The translations under genes were made by a program, and so were the position numbers. The notes under the pieces were generated by a model. That model was not told the origin of the DNA. It saw only the letters and a program-made list of their open reading frames with translations, and did not search any database. From Verrucomicrobia bacterium Tous-C9LFEB (GTDB taxonomy: Bacteria; Verrucomicrobiota; Verrucomicrobiia; Methylacidiphilales; UBA1321), in assembly GCA_002304345.1 (NCBI GenBank), contig NEUU01000006.1, positions 1 to 64,000 on the forward strand: 64,000 nt of DNA, written 5' to 3'. How positions within the stretch are numbered: the first letter of the stretch is position 1; each line of letters opens with the position of its first letter. Positions 61,546-64,000 of the stretch are shown here, one piece after another.

Positions 61546-62604
61546 ATGTTCAAAGCCAAAGCTTACTCCGCCGCCAGCGCGACCTCGCCTTTAACATGCA
61601 CTGTCATACCACGCCGGGAACTGACCGACCTCGACGTGCAAATCGAAATCCTCTTTTGCGGCATCTGCCATTCCGATCTCCATTTCGCACGTAGCGAATG
61701 GAGTGAATTCATGCCAACCGTTTATCCCTGCGTGCCGGGCCATGAGATCGTTGGCCGAATCGTCAAAGTTGGCCCCAAGGTGACGAAATTCAAAGTGGGC
61801 GATCTCGCAGGCGTCGGTTGCATGGTCGATGCCGATCTCAGTTGTCCCCTCTGCCAGGCTGGCAACGAGCAGTTCTCGCCGACACAGGTGGGAACTTATG
61901 GGGCGACGGACAAGCACTTGAACTTGCCCACGTATGGGGGTTACTCCGAGGCTATCGTGGTCAACGAACACTTTGCCCTGCATATTCCAAGCAATCTGAA
62001 TCTTGCTGGAGTCGCGCCGCTGCTTTGCGCGGGCATCACGACCTATTCGCCGCTGCACCATTGGAAGGTTGGCCCCGGTCAAAAAGTGGGCATTGTCGGC
62101 CTGGGTGGCTTGGGCCATATGGCTGTGAAATTTGCGCGCGCCTTGGGTGCTCACGTGGTGGTTTTCACGACCTCACCGGATAAAAAGGATGACGCCCTCC
62201 GGCTCGGTGCGCACGAAGTGGTTCTCTCACGCAGTACCGGTGAGATGGCCAAGCAGGCTGGTACGTTCAACTTCATTCTCGACGCCGTTTCGGCCTCGCA
62301 CGATGTGAACTCTTACCTGCACCTGCTCGCTCCCGATGGAAATCTCACGCTCGTGGGCGCTCCGGCCAAACCATTTCCGGTCACATCGTTCTCCTTGTTG
62401 CTTGGTCGGAAAAGTCTCTCGGGATCGGTGATTGGCAGCATTCGTGAGACCCAGGAGATGCTCGATTTCTGCGGCAAGCACAACATCACCGCTGATGTCG
62501 AAGTCATCCCGATTCAGAAGGTCAATGAAGCCTACGAGCGCCTGCTCAAGGGTGATGTGAAGTATCGCTTCTCCATCGACATGGCCTCCCTGAAATCCGA
62601 ATAG
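61546..62604 (+). CDS. Zinc-dependent alcohol dehydrogenase, cytoplasmic form
   Basis: A 352-aa MDR-family dehydrogenase, related to the preceding gene (CAGITTYSPL, GLGGLGHMAVKFA, GSIRETQEMLDF) but without a signal peptide. Catalytic zinc ligands: Cys41, His66-Glu67. The structural zinc site has lost two of four cysteines: Asp97, Cys100, Cys103, Ser111 stand where the paralogue has four Cys. It probably reduces aldehydes with NADPH. GGGAAAA is 9 bases before the ATG. Confidence 0.92.
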   Translation: MFKAKAYSAASATSPLTCTVIPRRELTDLDVQIEILFCGICHSDLHFARSEWSEFMPTVYPCVPGHEIVGRIVKVGPKVTKFKVGDLAGVGCMVDADLSCPLCQAGNEQFSPTQVGTYGATDKHLNLPTYGGYSEAIVVNEHFALHIPSNLNLAGVAPLLCAGITTYSPLHHWKVGPGQKVGIVGLGGLGHMAVKFARALGAHVVVFTTSPDKKDDALRLGAHEVVLSRSTGEMAKQAGTFNFILDAVSASHDVNSYLHLLAPDGNLTLVGAPAKPFPVTSFSLLLGRKSLSGSVIGSIRETQEMLDFCGKHNITADVEVIPIQKVNEAYERLLKGDVKYRFSIDMASLKSE

Positions 62605-62650
62605 CCAGCCGAGTTGCCTTTAAGGTAACATCAAGTTCAAGGTCAGAATT

Positions 62651-64000
62651 ATGTGGTTGCGTCAATTTCGAGTAATTACCGCTGGGTTATATTTTGGTCT
62701 GATCACGCTGTTATTCCTCGATTTTACCGGATCGTTGCACCACTGGCTCGGATGGCTGGCCAGAATTCAGCTTTTACCGGCATTGCTGGCCTTGAACGTG
62801 GGCGTCGTAGTTGGACTCCTGACGCTTACTGTGCTGTTCGGGCGGATTTATTGCTCGGTGATCTGTCCCCTCGAGGTATATCAGGACGTCGTTTCATGGG
62901 TGCATGGGAAGCAAAAGAGAAACCGATTTTCGTATTCCCCGGCGCTCACATGGCTGCGGTATGGGGTTTTGCTTTTAGGCATAGTGGCTTTCATAGGCGG
63001 TATTGGTTCCGTGGTGGCCTTGCTTGATCCGTACGGTGCATATGGTCGCATCGCCTCGAATTTGATGGCTCCGGTCTATCAGTGGGGAAACAATGCGTTG
63101 GCCTATTTGGCGGGGCGAATGGACAGCTACGCCTTTTATTCCGTCGATGTCTGGATGAAAAACGTGGCGACCTTTGTTGTCGCGGTCCTGACGTTTGGTA
63201 TTCTGGCGGTGCTGGCGTGGCGTCACGGCCGCACCTACTGCAATACCATTTGTCCCGTGGGCACGGTCTTGGGTCTCTTGGCAAAAATCGCCCTGTTCAG
63301 GCCGGTCATTCTCCCGGAGAAATGCAGCCAGTGCGGGCTCTGCGCGCGCAATTGCAAAGCTTCCTGCATCGATCATAAGACGCATACTATTGATTACAGC
63401 CGTTGCGTTACATGTTTCGATTGCGTGGCAAAATGTCATCAGGGCGCCCTAGTCTATGGTGGGCCGAAACTGAGAAGTCAGGCGAAGCCATTGGAGAAAA
63501 CAAACCGTGGGCCGGATCAAGGCGACAGTTCCCGTCGCAACTTCCTTTCGATTGCCACCTTCTTTGCGCTCGCCACAGCAATCAAGGCTGAAGAGAACAA
63601 AGTGGACGGTGGATTGGCCGTCATTACGGGGAAAAAGATCCCCAATCGCCTGACGCCCCTTGTACCGCCCGGCTCGCAGAGCGCGTCCAACTTCACGCTG
63701 CATTGCACCGCGTGCCAGCTATGTGTGTCCGTTTGTTCTAATCAAGTCTTGCGTCCCTCCAGCAGCTTGACGAAGTGGATGCAACCGGAAATGTCATTTG
63801 AACGCGGCTATTGCCGCCCGGAATGCACCAAGTGTTCGGAGGTGTGTCCCGCCGGAGCCATTCTCTCCATTACGACAGCCGAAAAATCGGCGATTCAAAT
63901 TGGGCATGCCGTCTGGATCAAGGAAAACTGCATCGTCAACGCGCAGGATGTCAGCTGCGGCAATTGCGCGCGGCATTGTCCTGTGGGTGCCATCCAGATG
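62651..64000 (+). CDS. Membrane 4Fe-4S protein, NapH-like plus NapG-like fusion (partial)
   Basis: Open from ATG 62651 to the right edge (450 codons, no stop). Residues 1-215 are NapH-like: about four TM helices and two cytoplasmic C-x3-CP motifs (CSVICP 68-73; CNTICP 197-202). Two [4Fe-4S] ferredoxin motifs follow (Cys225/228/231/235 and 252/255/258/262). An internal SSRRNFLS with a hydrophobic stretch (293-312) looks like a Tat signal. A second ferredoxin part has Cys352/355/358/362, 388/392/395/399 and 436/439/443. So it looks like a NapH fused to a NapG-type protein. It probably feeds electrons to the exported redox proteins upstream. Confidence 0.85.
   Translation, partial: MWLRQFRVITAGLYFGLITLLFLDFTGSLHHWLGWLARIQLLPALLALNVGVVVGLLTLTVLFGRIYCSVICPLEVYQDVVSWVHGKQKRNRFSYSPALTWLRYGVLLLGIVAFIGGIGSVVALLDPYGAYGRIASNLMAPVYQWGNNALAYLAGRMDSYAFYSVDVWMKNVATFVVAVLTFGILAVLAWRHGRTYCNTICPVGTVLGLLAKIALFRPVILPEKCSQCGLCARNCKASCIDHKTHTIDYSRCVTCFDCVAKCHQGALVYGGPKLRSQAKPLEKTNRGPDQGDSSRRNFLSIATFFALATAIKAEENKVDGGLAVITGKKIPNRLTPLVPPGSQSASNFTLHCTACQLCVSVCSNQVLRPSSSLTKWMQPEMSFERGYCRPECTKCSEVCPAGAILSITTAEKSAIQIGHAVWIKENCIVNAQDVSCGNCARHCPVGAIQM

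Noticed and set aside
62653..63027. 124-codon plus-strand frame at the start of the Fe-S gene
   Set aside because: It is one frame off from the real gene, which starts at 62651, stays open to 64000 and encodes intact TM helices and cysteine motifs.

Overview
The window reads as chromosomal DNA of a Verrucomicrobiota bacterium. Evidence: several PEP-CTERM exported proteins, secreted glycoside hydrolases each next to its own AraC- or LacI-type regulator, a stand-alone pseudopilin, a bacterial serpin, and palindrome-rich intergenic repeats. The assignment rests on gene content and is an inference. The DNA is GC-rich with short gaps. The stretch after the tRNA-Gly gene (about 48.3-57.2 kb) looks more AT-rich and holds most of the broken genes.

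Layout. 0.2-5.1 kb: sugar nucleotidyltransferase, DUF192 protein, secreted serpin, RecG. 5.4-7.5 kb (minus): GNAT acetyltransferase, membrane TPR protein, two small heat-shock proteins. 7.8-10.6 kb: AraC regulator divergent from a Gfo/Idh/MocA dehydrogenase and a sugar isomerase. 10.8-26.3 kb (minus): a long Tad/Flp pilus locus in the order cpaB-cpaC-cpaE-cpaF-tadB-tadC-tadE-tadE-tadG. It is followed by a TPR protein, an unusual receiver/pseudokinase/TM/FGE fusion and a PAS protein. No pilin or prepilin peptidase gene is visible. 26.6-29.4 kb: GT87-type membrane protein and an NtrC-type sigma-54 activator. 29.7-44.1 kb: polysaccharide-use region with three PEP-CTERM proteins, two clan GH-A hydrolases, a GH127-type hydrolase, a sugar permease and ribokinase, plus LacI and AraC regulators. 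44.2-48.2 kb: zinc metallopeptidase, then the folP-cdaA-(mini cdaR)-glmM operon, which links cyclic-di-AMP synthesis to wall-precursor synthesis. 48.3 kb: tRNA-Gly(GCC).

48.6-57 kb is a scarred accessory stretch. It holds a ThyX-like remnant abutting an MFS transporter, a truncated TIM-barrel isomerase, a frameshifted PEP-CTERM gene, a LacI regulator with two matching operators, a 2-hydroxyacid dehydrogenase, two small XRE regulators, two small exported proteins, and fragments of GYF_2 and JetD-like genes. 57.2-64 kb: an AraC regulator and a redox cluster of Tat-type cupin, RibD-like reductase, signal-bearing flavodoxin, two zinc alcohol dehydrogenases (one with a signal peptide), and a membrane Fe-S protein that runs off the right edge. 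Two copies of a 12-bp direct-repeat site, one before the cupin and one before the first dehydrogenase, suggest a common regulon.

The strongest candidates for something undescribed are the degenerate-receiver/pseudokinase/FGE protein in the Tad operon, the 48-residue protein in the cdaR position, and the two inferred regulons (AraC direct repeats, LacI palindrome). No complete defence system, CRISPR array, insertion sequence or rRNA was seen.
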